Notes: generated by a model not told the origin, from the sequence alone. Positions 21,459 through 33,445 are shown, counted from the first letter of the stretch. The stretch: 64,000 nt of DNA from Petunia secreta (GCA_029990175.1 JARKIP010000033.1:5580001-5644000); one strand, 5' to 3'. Numbers and translations are program-made.

Positions 21459-21993
21459 GCTTCGTCTGCACTTTCTTTTTTTTTTGTTTGGGCTTGGAGC
21501 CTTGTAAATTTTCTTGTACTGGCCTTCGAGGCATTTTAATGAATATTCAGATGTTTCAAAATTCTTTCATCTTTTACTTCGTTTTGAAAGAATCTGCTTT
21601 ATATCACTTGAGCTTTTTTCTTGCAAGACTTAGATAGTATAAAATGAAGCTAGTTTAGAACGACGTCTCGTTCACGAGCCGAGGCGTAAAGGTAGAAACT
21701 GGCTTTTAAACATCGAATAAAAAAGACACTGAATCAAGTTTTATTGATGAAATTTGAGCCGATTTACATAAGCTTTAGTCGTAACAGGACTTGGGCAAAA
21801 CTTAAGCAAATTCTCATTACAACAGCCCCCTTATGCGATTACGTTAAACAACAAGACTAACTCCTAAGGGAACAGTCCCCGGTGTACTGATTGACTGTCC
21901 TCGAGTTTTGTTCGAAGTCCCCATTTCTTCGAGCCCTGTCGTATAGGCCTCGTTGAATTTTCACCCAATACATATATCTTATGTGCGTAAGAG

Positions 21994-22911
21994 ATGGATT
22001 CCGAAAATAGTTTTACAAGAATGGCTCTTCCTGTTTTTGATGGTGAAATTATCAATCATGAGCTGTGAGAATGAAAACTTACTTGGAGGCTTTAGATCTT
22101 TGGGATGCCGTAGAAGAGGATTATGAAATTGTTCCGCAACCAAATAATCCCACGGCGGCCCATATGAAGAGTCACAAGAAAAAAAAACCAGGAAATCTAA
22201 AGCAAAAGCAACTCTGTTTGCTGCCGTTTTAACAACTATTTTTACAAGAACTATGTCTCTCACGTCAGAAAAGAAATTTGGGATTATCTAAAGGAAGAAT
22301 ATGCCGGAGATGAAAGAATTAGAGGTATACAAGTATTAAATAATTAAGAGAGTTCGAGTTGCAAAACATGAATGAGTTTGAGACAGTTAATGAGTATTCT
22401 GACAGATTGTTTGGTATTGTAAACAAGGTAAGACTGCTAGGCACTAAATTTAAAGACTCGAGAATTGTTGAAAAAAATCTTGTAACGGTGCTAGAAAGAT
22501 ATGAAGCATGTATTACTACTTTAGAAAATACAAAAGATATGGCCAAAATTACCTTGGCAGAACTGTTAAGTACATTGTAGGCACAAGAGCAGAGAAGACT
22601 TATGAGGCAAGATGGTATGGTTGAAGGAGCCAGGACAACCAACCACAAGACTCAAAGCAAGGGTAATAATTCAAAGAAAAACTACCCACCTTTTTAGCAT
22701 TGTGGAAAGAAAGGCAATCCTCCATTCAAATGCTAGAAAAAGGCCTGATGCAAAGTGCAAGATCTGCAACCAGTTTGGTCATGAAGATGTGATTTGCAAA
22801 AGCAAACCTCAAAAGCATGAAGTTGATGCTCAAGTCGCCAATGAAGATAAAGAAGACCACTTGTTTTTGGCAACATGTTTTTTCAACAAGAGATTTTTAA
22901 ATCTTGGCTGA
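21994..22911 (+). pseudogene. Ty1/copia gag (UBN2 type) with zinc knuckle, broken
   Basis: The start ATGGATTCCGAAAATAG at 21994 opens a copia gag: FTRMALPVFDGE, YLEALDLWDAVEEDYE, EIWDYLKEEYAGDERIRGIQ-like blocks, then NEFETVNEYSDRLFGIVNKV (22359-22580). The knuckle CKICNQFGHEDVICK lies near 22758-22802. Frameshifts near 22070 and 22180 and stops (22345, 22577) split it. It is the first gene of copia element 1. Confidence 0.8.
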
Positions 22912-23700
22912 TTGATAGTGGTTGTAATAACCACATGACATATGATAAACATCTTTTCAAAGAATTTAATTCTATTGAAAGTAAGAAGATCAAAATTAGA
23001 AATAGTGGCTATATTCTTGCAAAAGGAAAATGAACCGTTGCTATCAAAACAAATTCCGGTATTAAGACGATTTCAGATGTTCGTTATGTACCTAATATTG
23101 ATCAGAACTTGTTGAGTATTAGTCAGTTAGTAGAGAAAGGATTCAAGGTATTCTTTGAAGATAAACATTGTTTCATCAACGATGTTGGTGGAAATAGAAA
23201 TTTTGAAATTAAGATGAAAGACAAAAATTTCTCATTTGATCCAACAGAAGATAAACAATGGAGCCAGAAAAATGGACCTTCACAAGTTTTAAAATATGTT
23301 CGAGTAGAGGAAACAAAATATGAAATGCAACAAAATTTGATTGTTGATTCTCCAACTGAGGCAATAAACAAACTTGCTGGTCATGAGAAAGCTCTCAGAT
23401 ATTCAAATTGGAATAAAACCTTGGTGGAGGAGATATGAAAGTTTCAGAATCATACGATTGTCAAGAAAATTGACAAGTCTGAAGTTAAAATGCATATGGA
23501 GCAGAAAGATAAAACTAATTTTTTTTGTTGATAATTATGAGGTGAAACAAACTGGAAAAGTGAATTTAATTTATTGCAAATCTGAAGACCAGTTGGCTGA
23601 TTTGTTCAAGAAGTCACTTCCTGCTAAAATCTTCAAATGCATAAATCCAGAATCTTTAGTTTCTAAAGCAAGGAGGAGTGTTAGAAATGCTTTAGAGCAT
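22890..23700 (+). pseudogene. Copia protease and RNase H end, with integrase and RT deleted
   Basis: A protease block (WLIDSGCNNHMTYDKHLFKEF, about 22900-22965) with Asp intact leads into the usual post-protease segment (NLLSISQLVEKGFKVFFEDKHC, 23100-23170). Then, without integrase or RT, the sequence jumps to the C-terminal end of RNase H (ISYCKSEDQLADLFKKSLP-like, near 23570-23620) and the LTR. The internal deletion makes this copy dependent on other elements even before the stops. Confidence 0.75.
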
Positions 23701-23988
23701 AATAAATTATTTTTACTGCAATGGCTATATTTCAGATTCCTAGTCAATAAAAACTCCTATTGTTAAGGAGTTTGCTTGTTTTATTTGAAATTTAAGGATT
23801 AGGATTAGTACTACTTTATTATAGGAGATTTTACCTACTTCTAGATTTGTTTTAATTATTTAAATAGTTGTTATTTATTGAATAGAAGTAATTTCCATTC
23901 GGTGCATATATTCTTAAGTGCAGACTCTTCTAAAGTGTTTTTACTTCTTATCTATTATTTCCCTAGCTGCTTTTTACTTTAAAAAGCA
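23679..23988 (+). repeat. 3' LTR of copia element 1
   Basis: Starts TGTTAGAAATG after AAGGAGGAG and ends AAAAAGCA. Partner of 17708-17998. Confidence 0.8.
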
Positions 23989-24395
23989 AACTATGCTTGA
24001 AAATCTCAATGTTGTATCCGTAATGCGAATCTCATATTTTAGTGAATTTTCGAGAAAATATATATGATTTAGACCAAATTAATTGGGTATGTCAAAACCC
24101 CTACATCTGCACATTGATGTCATCCTATTCCGATTTGTTAGGCATCGGAGCACACCATGGTCTTCTGATGCCACCCTCAACTTTCCTTAACTAGTTTGTG
24201 CTGGCACAAACTTGGTTGCACGCTTGTGTGTAGCCAAATTGTATCCACCACACTCAGAGAGTATTGTATTGTTCATAATATCTATAGATAATGGGAAACA
24301 ACTCAAAATTTTCGAGCTTACAATATGCTTAGTAAGCTCTTATAGGAGACAAAAATCAATTGTTGTTTTTATTCAAAATTGTCATACTAGCTTAT
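23989..24395. other. Inter-element DNA
   Basis: No gene or known repeat recognised between the copia 3' LTR and the Ogre-like insertion. Confidence 0.4.
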
Positions 24396-24400
24396 GTAAC

Positions 24401-25049
24401 GGTCGACACCCATTTTTCCAATCCGGTTAGAGTTCGAAACAGGATTCGACTTATTGGAACTCACGAAAAAGACTTGAAATCGCCACCTAATAATTTTTTT
24501 AACTAGGCGTATTAGGGCACCTACTTTGTTTCTAGCCAATTTTAATGTTAACTCCAAAACTTGATCTATGAACCAGAAATTCTAAGTGAGGGTTCAAGTT
24601 AACCCAAGAGGAAGGTGTTAGGCACCTCTCAGATTCCACTAAGTGTGGTTCCCTGTTGGACTCGATAATTTGGATTTAAAATAAACTAAACTAAATAAGA
24701 TTGAACAATTTTCACTACAATATATAAATTAGATACACAAAATTGCATTTAAAATAAAGAATTCGTCTTCTCGAATTGATTTCTTCTTTAGCAAACCTCA
24801 ACTAAATAGACCTTGCAAAATAAAATGAATTAGTTAGCCCGCCGAAAATAATAAAATTGAACGATATGCATAAAACACAATAGTAAATATTTTGAAACAT
24901 TTGTCTTCTCCAATGACGTGCCTTTAATGAATTTAGTCGGGAAGTACCTCGTAAACAATATGAAAATGAATTAATACGATAATTAATAAAGTAAAATAAT
25001 AAATAATAAGTATAGTAAAAATAATAAAAGTGATAATAACAACAACAAC

Positions 25050-25092
<43 letters not shown>

Positions 25093-26970
25093 GTAGTAGT
25101 AGTAATAATAATAATAGTAATAATAAGGAAATAAAGGAAAAATAAGTTTTGCAAAAGTATAGGCTCAGATTGTTGTACTGCATCAAGTAGATGTTAGGGA
25201 TGTCGGTACGGCTGCAAACGCGACCGGTTGGTTGTCATGCAAAGTACCACCAATCCCATTACTCCACCATCGCTTACTTTGAAAAGTAATATGTATCGTC
25301 ATCGCCTATTTTATTTCGGGACACGGAAGGGATATTGTATGTGTAACGGGACGGGACTATATTTTGGCCTCCAAAATGTCATTGGTTGTGTAGTTTCATG
25401 TTCAAGTCAGTCAATAGGCCTCAAAATAATTATTTTTCATTGCCCGATAAATAGTGTAATGCTTGTTTAGAACCAGTCAACATATCTAGAATTTCACAGC
25501 GACTCAATGTGGGACCATCCACTCCAGGCAGGTAGCAAACAATGCCAAAGGGATCTAATGTTCCCACAAAGTACAGAACAATCAGAACCCATGTCAAGAC
25601 CTCCTACAGCTTCACAAACAAACAGGCAGAGCATACAAGAAACCCATAAGCAGAACTGTACAAAAAAAACAACAAAAGGATTTAGCCAAATCAAGGGGGA
25701 GTGTCGCAGGTTAGAATTCTCAGTCAAACACCGGCGAAAAAGGTGGTGGCGTAATAGGCAGAGCAGTAACCAGACGGGAGGCAGAGGTGCGACTTTTGAT
25801 GGGCGACGTCGCTACTACTTCGCCCTCCGTCTCACCCTTTTTTTTTAATCAAATGACAGGAAACAATAGTGGAAAACAGAGAACAGTGATGGCTTCATAG
25901 TGTGCTGGTGCTTCTCCCCGATCCTTGTTTCCCCCAATCTGTTACTGGTGTGCGTGTATATGCACCATTATTGGTGGTGCTTTCTGATCTGGGTTATTGG
26001 TGTATTGTATCGGTGATATGTATATTGTTTGTGCATATGCTCTGAATTTTTTATAGAAAAATGAGGATGATGGATGGAGAAGAGGAAGGGGTGAGTGTAT
26101 TGTCCACAATCTGTGCTTTGTTTGCGAGTCTTTTACTCACTGCTCGCTGGTGGTGATTACCACCATTAATTTTCGATCTATGTGTCTTGAGAGTGGAGAA
26201 GATGAGAAGCGGGTGTGTGCATGTGGTCTGTCTCCATTATAGATATTAATGTGCGTGTCTATATAAGTATTCAGAGAAGATAGTATTGTTGGGGTGTGGG
26301 GGTTTTGAGAGTGATTTTGGGAGTTTTCCTTAACTGGTGGTGATGTATGTAGTCACGAAATTGGAGAGGAAAGAGAGAGATGAGGGGAGAGATTGAGGGG
26401 ATAAGGGGCAGTCATTTGGAGATTGCTAGAATTGGGGTAGAGTGTATTTGGTTAATAGTTTCAAAAATAGGAGTAAGGAAAAGGATAGAATAATTTAAGA
26501 TGATATATTTCATGTATTTGGTCTAAGTTCAAAGTGAAAGGGGTTTAAGAATAAAGTGAAATTTAGTAGTGATAGAGAAATTATTCAAATTATCAAAAAT
26601 CTGAATTTTCAAATGGATATGGTGCAAGAATAAAAATTGATATTGTATAAAATGAAACGAATAAGAAGCAAAATGCACACATAAAAGAAAATTGGGATAC
26701 AAATTAAATTAATTAAGTTTAAATAGCTACAAATATTTATTAAATACTATAAATGCACTAAATTGCATAAATATTCATAGTTTTGACAAATAGCCTAAAT
26801 AATGCGAAAGTACATAATATAACTAAAATTATGTATATAATGTATCAATAAGGGATAACACAGATAAATGCATGTCTTCTAATGCGAGTTTTGGTCAAGT
26901 AGTTAAATTGCACCATTAAGTCAAAAATTGCCAATTATAAAAAAAGGAGGGACAAAATTGGGTGTCAACA
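24401..26970 (-). repeat. 3' LTR of the Ogre-like element
   Basis: Plus strand starts GGTCGACACCC (TG mutated to GG) and ends GGTGTCAACA. It aligns end to end with 35040-37676, with many substitutions and an indel of roughly 65 bp near 26630. It contains an AAT microsatellite. Confidence 0.88.
25040..25126. repeat. AAT/AAC/AGT microsatellite inside the LTR
   Basis: A run of trinucleotides (AAC, AAT, AGT blocks). The matching place in the other LTR (about 35670-35750) is instead a TAG/TAA mixture, so the tract has changed since insertion. Confidence 0.85.
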
Positions 26971-26989
26971 GCTGCCTCTCTTTGCCCCC
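26971..26989 (-). other. Polypurine tract of the Ogre-like element
   Basis: The minus strand reads GGGGGCAAAGAGAGGCAGC, directly before the LTR start TGTTGACACC. Position and purine content fit the plus-strand primer. Confidence 0.75.
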
Positions 26990-28035
26990 GGGATGATGAA
27001 AAGAATCTTCGGACAAAGATAGTTGATGAAGTAGACAAATTTGTCACGATGTGCAGGAAAATTGGGAGTTTTGGTGTCTCTGAGTTGCCTACATATCTCG
27101 GGTTTCACAAGAATCAGGTCGTGTGTAGTTATAGAATGGCATGTTGCCTGTGTGAGATGTGTATGACGGATGATTTAGGTGTCAAGAACAAACTTGTCAG
27201 AGTGTGCAAAGTTTACATTTGTGTATGCTTTGCCCTTTGGCGAGATAAGTAATTGAAGAATAAAGCAGAGACACTACTGAAGATGAGATAACATCAATAG
27301 ATCGAGCGTGGAAAAAGAGGCTTATAATCATCCTAGTTATGAAAATGTTGGCGCGCTACACACCCATAAAGATGAGTTTACATGTACATAGTTTCCACTT
27401 CATCTCGATAAATGAGTCATCTTGCCTTCAATATTGTCTTGACTGAGCTTGGGAATATGCATGATTCAAACAAGTGAGCACGATTAAGCACGAAGAACAC
27501 GCACGATTGATACATATAGGTATAAATGGGAAGGAGTACAAACTGGCATCCAATCCAAGATTATAGATTAGGCGGACTATATGTGCGAGTATGAAAATTT
27601 AGATTTGAACGCTTTAGAATTCAGGAAAATAGATAGTTTGCGGGTATAGCAAAAGATTGTCAAAAGGATTATGCTTCTTGAATAAAGTTCCTGAACGGTG
27701 CATAGTATGCATTTGTGATTTTGGGGTCGCACAATTTTATGTGGGGTAGTGATTTTTTGGGAGCAAGTATGAGAGTATGGGAAATGGCGCGGGGGTTTGT
27801 CGAGAGATCGAAGATCGCCCTGCAGTAAAATCAAGATAAATGCAAAAGGAGATAAAGATAAAGTAAACTTCCCTGTTGAGCTGATCTCTCTTTTGTGTCC
27901 GGGAATGATATGTAAAAAATAATATTTTGTGATGTCGCCGAGATGCTAGATTGTTTCCTACGATAAAGGTGAGCTTGTTGCAAATAATATTTATGAACAT
28001 AAAGTAAACTTTCCTGTCATTGGTTTGTCTTGCCA

Positions 28036-28297
28036 GTGCCTCTCGTCAGGAGATATCTATTTGCTCGTCAGGAGCTGCTAAGTGCCTCTCGTCAGGAGAT
28101 GTCTATTTGCTCGTCAGGAGCTGCTAAGTACCTCTCGTCAGGAGGTATCTATTTGCTCGTCAGGAGCTGCTAAGTGCCTCTCGTCAGGAGATGTCTATAT
28201 TCTCTTCAGTAATGCTAAGTGCCTCTCGTCATGAGATATCTAAATGCTCGTCAGGAGTTGCTAAGTGCCTCTCATCGGGAGATATTTTTTTGCTGCA
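28036..28297. repeat. 46-bp tandem array, six copies
   Basis: The unit begins GTGCCTCTCGTCAGGAGATA and ends GAGCTGCTAA. Copy starts are 28036, 28082, 28128, 28174, 28219 and 28265. Each unit itself contains CTCGTCAGGAG twice. It lies in the 3' untranslated zone of the Ogre-like element. Confidence 0.9.
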
Positions 28298-28567
28298 TGA
28301 GCCTGCGTACAGCGAGTAGAATGAAGTGCTAAAAAAATATAGAATGATGTTACAGTGCCTGTTGGATTGCCTGAAACACTGTCACATTGATTGTCATATT
28401 TATTGCCTTTTTGAGCCTTTGATGAATTTTGAGGTTCCCTCAAAATTCTGCTCCAGTGTCAGCTTGCTTCTTTTAGAATTTTTGAGGGGGTCCTCAAAAA
28501 TTCTGCCTAGTTTATCGCCTTTGATAGATCACCATACTGTAGTAGTGCCTGCAAAACAACAATAAAG

Positions 28568-28735
28568 TATATGTTCATGTCCAATTCTAGAGCGGACGGG
28601 CCTATTATAATAGTGCATGCAAAACAAAATAAATGTCCAATTCTAAGGCAGACGAGTCTATTATAGTAGTTCCTGTAAAAAATAATTTAAGTATATGTCC
28701 AATTCTAAGGTGGACGAGCCTAATCGTCCTATTCT
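28568..28735. repeat. Longer precursor-like repeats beside the 29-bp array
   Basis: Three spaced units of GTCCAATTCTA-GG-GACG-GCCTA-TATAATAGT type, roughly 55-65 bp apart (about 28578, 28631, 28699). They grade directly into the 29-bp array; the shared core is TTCTAAG-GACGAG-CTA. Confidence 0.65.
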
Positions 28736-29236
28736 AAGCCTGACAGGGCTAATCGTAAGCCTGACGAGGCTAATCGTCATATTCTAAGTCTGACGAGGCT
28801 AGTCGTCATATTATAAGCCTGACGAGGCTGATCGTTATATTTTAAGCATGATGAGGTAGTCGTCATATTATAAGCCTGACGAGGCTGATCGTCATATTAT
28901 AAGCCTGACGAGGCTAGTCGTCATATTATAAGTCTGACGAGGTTGATCGTCATATTATAAGCCTGACGAGGCTGGTCGTCATATTATAACCCTGACGAGG
29001 CTGGTCGTCATATTATAAACCTGACGAGGCTGGTCGTCATATTCTAAGCCTGACGAGGCTGGTCGTCATATTCTAAGCCTGACGTAGCTAGTAGTCATAT
29101 TCTAAGCCTGACGTAGCTAGTCGTCACATTCTAAGCCTGACATAGTTAGTCGTCATATTATAAGCCTGACGAGGCTGATCGTCATATTATAAGCCTGATG
29201 AGGTTAGTCGTCATATTATAAACCTGACGTGACTAA
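28730..29236. repeat. 29-bp tandem array, about 17 copies
   Basis: Unit GTCATATTATAAGCCTGACG followed by AGGCTGATC, repeated head to tail with small differences (AGCCTGACGAGGCT is the most stable core; GCTGATC/GCTAGTC/GCTGGTC variants). There is no unique spacer between copies. Confidence 0.92.
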
Positions 29237-29239
29237 AGT

Positions 29240-31857
29240 GCTATCGTGTCGGTTGTGATTTCTTGCGAGTCTTGTGTTTGTGCGAAAGGATCTGCTCTCA
29301 AAGAAAGATTCGTTAGCTAAAACAAAGTGGTTGCTTTCCATTGAACACCAAAGTATTGGCTTGAATCTACATTTGTCCTTTTGGTCAGACGATTCAGGTA
29401 TCTTGATGACTCTAATTATATAGATACTTGCATTCTCATATGGAGGTCTAGTATTTGGACTTGCCGGATTTTGAGGTTGTCCAAAATTATGTTTGTCTTG
29501 GATTGAGATGGGTTGTTGTCATATTTCCCGCTTTTCTTTTCAAAAGTCTTGGAGCTAGCTTTGATGGATTGGTCTGCATAGAAAATATATTAGTGGTTTG
29601 AGAGTTGCAGTTTTCATTTGTTGGTTCTTGTTGCACCATTGTCTTGCCTTGGTCAATTAGACTTTGAATTTTATTTTTTTCAGTGCTAGGTATTTTGCAG
29701 TGTCATGACCTTGAATGTTTTGAGTGATGGTTGTAGATCTTTGTCAGATCAAAATCTGGAATGGGTATCTAGGGAGTCATTCGTTTGTTGGTTTGATTCA
29801 GCTAAAGGCATAAAGGTGTGAGGTTTTGTCTTTTTTGTTTGTTGACAATAGTGTTGAGCCTGATAAGGTTGTTGTTGAAAGTTTTGACAGATGGGAGGTT
29901 GTTTATTGTGTAAGTTGGCGGTTTGAGGTTGTTAGTTTTTTCAATTCTGGTTGTACAGTGATTGGATTTCTTTTTCACGACTCTTGTCTGGGCATACTGC
30001 TAGCTGATTTTGTTCGTCTATATTATCAGTTGTACATCAAGGGAATTAGGATCGTCTGAATTCTCTCGGTGTCACATGGTGGTGGCTCAAAAGACTTTGT
30101 TCCAGAAGAAAATATTTTCAGCTCGGCATGCCATTTCGACTTTTTCCTGAATGCATATTCTTTGCCAATTTCGGTGTTCAAGCGCAAAGCAACCGTAATA
30201 AAGTGACAAAATGTGCAAAACTGTATTAGCACAGTAGCAAAGATTTGAAGTAAAAAACAAAACATAAAGCTTAAGAGAATTCCTAGACCGCGAATGATAG
30301 ATTAGCAATTGAATTTGGAGATTATGACAAATTGTATAGAGATTCCAAAAGATTGCTTGAGTTCTTTATGTAGCAGTCAAGACAAGAATTTTGGTTAAAT
30401 GACTGATGCTTGTTTAAGCAGGAGATTAGAAGTTGAATGTCAATGAAAAGTAATAAAGATGTTGTGTAAGGAATAAATTGTGTTGTGCCACAGAAATGGA
30501 GGTTGGCTTTTATCGAATACTAAGAATTTGAGTGTATTTGTCATCCTTCCCTGGAAATTTGTGTGTCATGATCCCCGTGTGTCTTTGAAAGAGATACTCA
30601 ATGTCTTTCATACTTGTCAACAAACTGCTGCAATTCAATCTTTGTACCAAATTTTCTTGCTGGGTAAGATTTTGCTGCGAAGAGACCAAACCCAGTGTGG
30701 GTTGCCTATATATCATGTATATTCTTTGATTGCTACTTCAGTCAAGATCTTTTCAGAGGTTGGTCATATTATATTTTTCCTTTTCAGTGTAGTTGTTGTT
30801 ACGAGAATTCATATCAACTTGAATAAATCTTTCAACCAAAATTTGCCCGCGTCTTTCTCTATGTATCAATTCAATGCTAGCTTTGTAAGCGTCTTAACAA
30901 AAATTTCATCCTGAGTTCATCATCTTGTCCCATACCTTCTAATTGGTAGGGATATGCTTCCAATACTCACAAGGGTTTCTGGTTTCTTCATATAATGGAA
31001 TCTTTGTCAGTGCATCTTTACATTCTTTTCCATGTTGAATCAACCTGCTAATTTTTGTTGTGCATAAACCTTTGTAACATCAAGCGGGTTCCCCTTGTTT
31101 CCCACTTTCCTATTGTCTTCTGATAACCCTTTGAACGCCTTTTTGACCATGAATAGGTGCAAGTTTAAAATTCTTTGGGTCGCCTTCAATGTATTACAAT
31201 GTGGACTGGAGCAACAAAATGATCCTTGGACATCAATGTCAAAAGGTATTTTGGTAAGTCAGGTGTGCTTTTGAGAGTGACCAACATATCTCTTGCCCTG
31301 TCAATTTTCCGCTCTATGTGCATAATGCTTGTTGTAATAAACTTTTCTTATTTTGACAAATCACCGACAAGTTCACTTTGCTTAACCACATCTTCTACTT
31401 TGGTGTTCAAATTAAGCCAACATTTTAGATAATAGGTTTTTTTTGAGTAAGTGGTGTATTAGAAATCATTTGGAGATACAAAAGATTCAAAATGTCAGGG
31501 TTTGAGTATAGAGTTGGGAGATGAGGCGCCTTGGTAGGAATTGAATTTGGTAAAGTATTCACTTAGGTAGAAAGAGACCTAGAGCAAACAGATAAATTCA
31601 TGTGATACACACATAGCAAATAAAAATGCATCCTATAATGTAAAGGACTGCTTTATGCACGATAATTTGAATAGCGCTTCATGCCACATGTATCATTTCG
31701 GTTGATAACAAAATGCGGAGTTATTCTTAAAAGAGAACATTGATTTGCGGGAAAACGATCTTTATTACATTGAAGGATATTGAAATAATGTAAGAGAAAG
31801 AAAAGACATTGCTAGAAAAATAGATCATGGCTAGGTGAACATCTTTCATGTCGATTC
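29240..31857. other. Ogre-like internal region without recognised genes
   Basis: Low-coding, T-rich DNA on the plus strand. Short ORFs on both strands show no domain I recognise. Where protease-RT-integrase would be expected, nothing like them is seen. Confidence 0.5.
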
Positions 31858-33445
31858 ATCCCCGGAAGATTCATATTCTTCTTCGAATGATGATTCTACC
31901 TCAGATAAACTTGTCTCTGACGGTTCTCCTTGAAAAATGATACTGTCTGCATCAGTTAAGAGCTGGGATATGTCAAATATGAGATTTTTCAATATTTACC
32001 AAGCCTTCCTTCCTTTCTCTTCCATTCCTTTGCCAGCCATGGAGTTTACTCCTCTGCTAGCCCATACACCTATAAACTCTATGCGTGTTATCAGGAGTTC
32101 TGCCTTATTGCACCTTTTGTCTTTTTCTTTGCTCTTTGCTTCGACCAAACTTTGTTTTTCTACTATTTTCTCTCGTGCCTTTGCCAGTTGTTTGCGTAGC
32201 CTCTTGCACTCAGATTCTAACTCATCGACATTTCTTTTCCTTTCTGTTGTTGCTCTTGGTTGAACAACCCCTGCTATATCTTTCCTGAGCCAGTCCAGGT
32301 AATCTTCATCATAGCCTGCATCAAACCTGTCCCGTCCAATAGTGTCGAATACCCATTCGATGCCTTGTTTTCCAAAGTTCTAATATCTTGTCTTTGAATG
32401 GTATCATTCCTCTGAAAATATCTACTTTGAAACATCCGATGTCTGCAATTTGGTGTACAATCTGCTTTCTCCCTGCTTGTCTAAGTGCTCTTAAAAGACT
32501 ATATGGGTAAACTCCTCTAAACCCAACCAAGATAAGAAATGAAGTTCCTTGCGACCATGTGATCACTGTGATACTGGGAAAGTAGTCAAACATCTATTGT
32601 ATATTTTCAGATGTCAACTGATAAAACATGTGGTGCCAACCTTCGACAATTATTGGCCGATCCCACTTTTCAAGAGCACTATCCATGCGAGCGATATGAG
32701 TCAAGATATAGTTTTCTCTTGGTATGGAGTGGAAAGCTTGCTCTGTACTATTCATCTTTTGCAAATGCTCCATCAGCCAAATTTGTAAAAGCAAATTGCA
32801 ACCTTCAAAAAAGTCGGCGCCCTTCTTGTATTTTTCTAAAGCTCGCCACATTTCTGCAACAATCATAGGTATCAAACTGTATTTCTTATTAAAGTCCTTG
32901 AGTAAGGCATCAGAAATCAATATCATGCAAACATCAACCCGTCCTTTGTGTTCTGGAAACACGATAGTCCCTAAAATGCCGGTGACAAAAGCGAGTACCT
33001 TCCGCTCTTGCCAATTTGCCTTGTTAACGCTGAAATTATCTTAGAATTATTAAAATTCTTCTCCATACCTGAACTTAATGTAGAGGGAAGTCAAAGAGAT
33101 TCCCGACTGCCTCACGCTGTCTGTGCATAATTCAGGTTTAAACTCTACCATTTCGAAGAACTCATCAGCTGTAATGTTCTTAGGCATCAATACCTCATCA
33201 CTATCAAATAAGAGTTGAGTCAATCCTCCTATTTCTTCCAGCAATGGTGTCAACTCTACACTTCCAAAATAGAAAACCACTCGGTTTGCATCCCAATAGT
33301 GTACTGCTGCTTCGACTATCTCTTTTACTGCAGTGTGCTCCATTAATGAAATCAGATTTTCCAACACTATTTTGACTTGATTTTGTTGATCTATGCTTAG
33401 GTTTCCCCACCAGTCTTTGAGTAACTGAGGGATTTCAGTGACCAT
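31858..33445 (-). pseudogene. ORF1-type protein, DUF7745-like, broken by stops
   Basis: From ATG 33445: LLKDWWGNLSIDQQNQVK, then a W-D-x5-F-x-F pattern (HYWDANRVVFYFGSVELTPL) and a TPLLEEIGGL block. The same frame then meets TAA codons near 33050. It goes on past them to NWQERKVLAFVTGILGTIVF, the MWRALEKYKKGADFFEGCNL block (32594-32962), a TAG, and GFRGVYPYSLLRALRQAGRK (32321-32593). The C-terminal part to about 31858 is charged, coiled-coil-like and acidic at the end. It resembles plant proteins of the DUF7745/plant-mobile-domain sort found near Ogre elements. Function unknown. Position next to the primer site fits Ogre ORF1. Confidence 0.6.

Larger units (their letters stand above)
18050..21985 (+). 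mobile_element. Nested unit with Transposase_28-like gene, class uncertain
   Basis: Interrupts the copia leader just upstream of its gag ATG. A ~48-bp direct repeat occurs near its left side (18541-18587, AGCCCTGTCGTTTAGGCCTC onward) and at its right end (21931-21970). Both end TTTTCACCCAATACA, as an LTR terminus would. Full LTRs could not be aligned beyond that repeat, so the left edge and the class (LTR-type or other) remain open. Confidence 0.5.
17708..23988 (+). mobile_element. Ty1/copia retrotransposon, internally deleted, carrying a nested unit
   Basis: Two similar LTRs (17708-17998; 23679-23988) start TGTTAGAAATGCTTTAGA and end GCTGCTTTTTACTTTAAAAAG. A decayed iMet-type primer site (GTATCAAGAGCC) follows the first, and a purine tract (AAGGAGGAG) precedes the second. 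The interior has gag, zinc knuckle, protease and the very end of pol. Integrase and RT are missing. A 3.9-kb unit (about 18.05-21.98 kb) is inserted before gag. No perfect target duplication was found. Confidence 0.82.

Noticed and set aside
17697..23995. Target duplication for copia element 1
   Set aside because: TAGCT on the left and AACTA on the right do not match; left unclaimed.
24933..25186. Ile/Leu-rich ORFs on the minus strand (also near 35623-35868)
   Set aside because: They are translations of trinucleotide microsatellites inside the LTRs, with no coding signal.
28730..29236. CRISPR-like appearance of the 29-bp repeats
   Set aside because: Units abut without unique spacers, and the context is a plant retrotransposon.
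33016..33070. A 40-50-bp intron in the DUF7745-like ORF (GTATGG to TTTCAG)
   Set aside because: Too short for a normal plant intron; stop codons in a continued frame explain it more simply.
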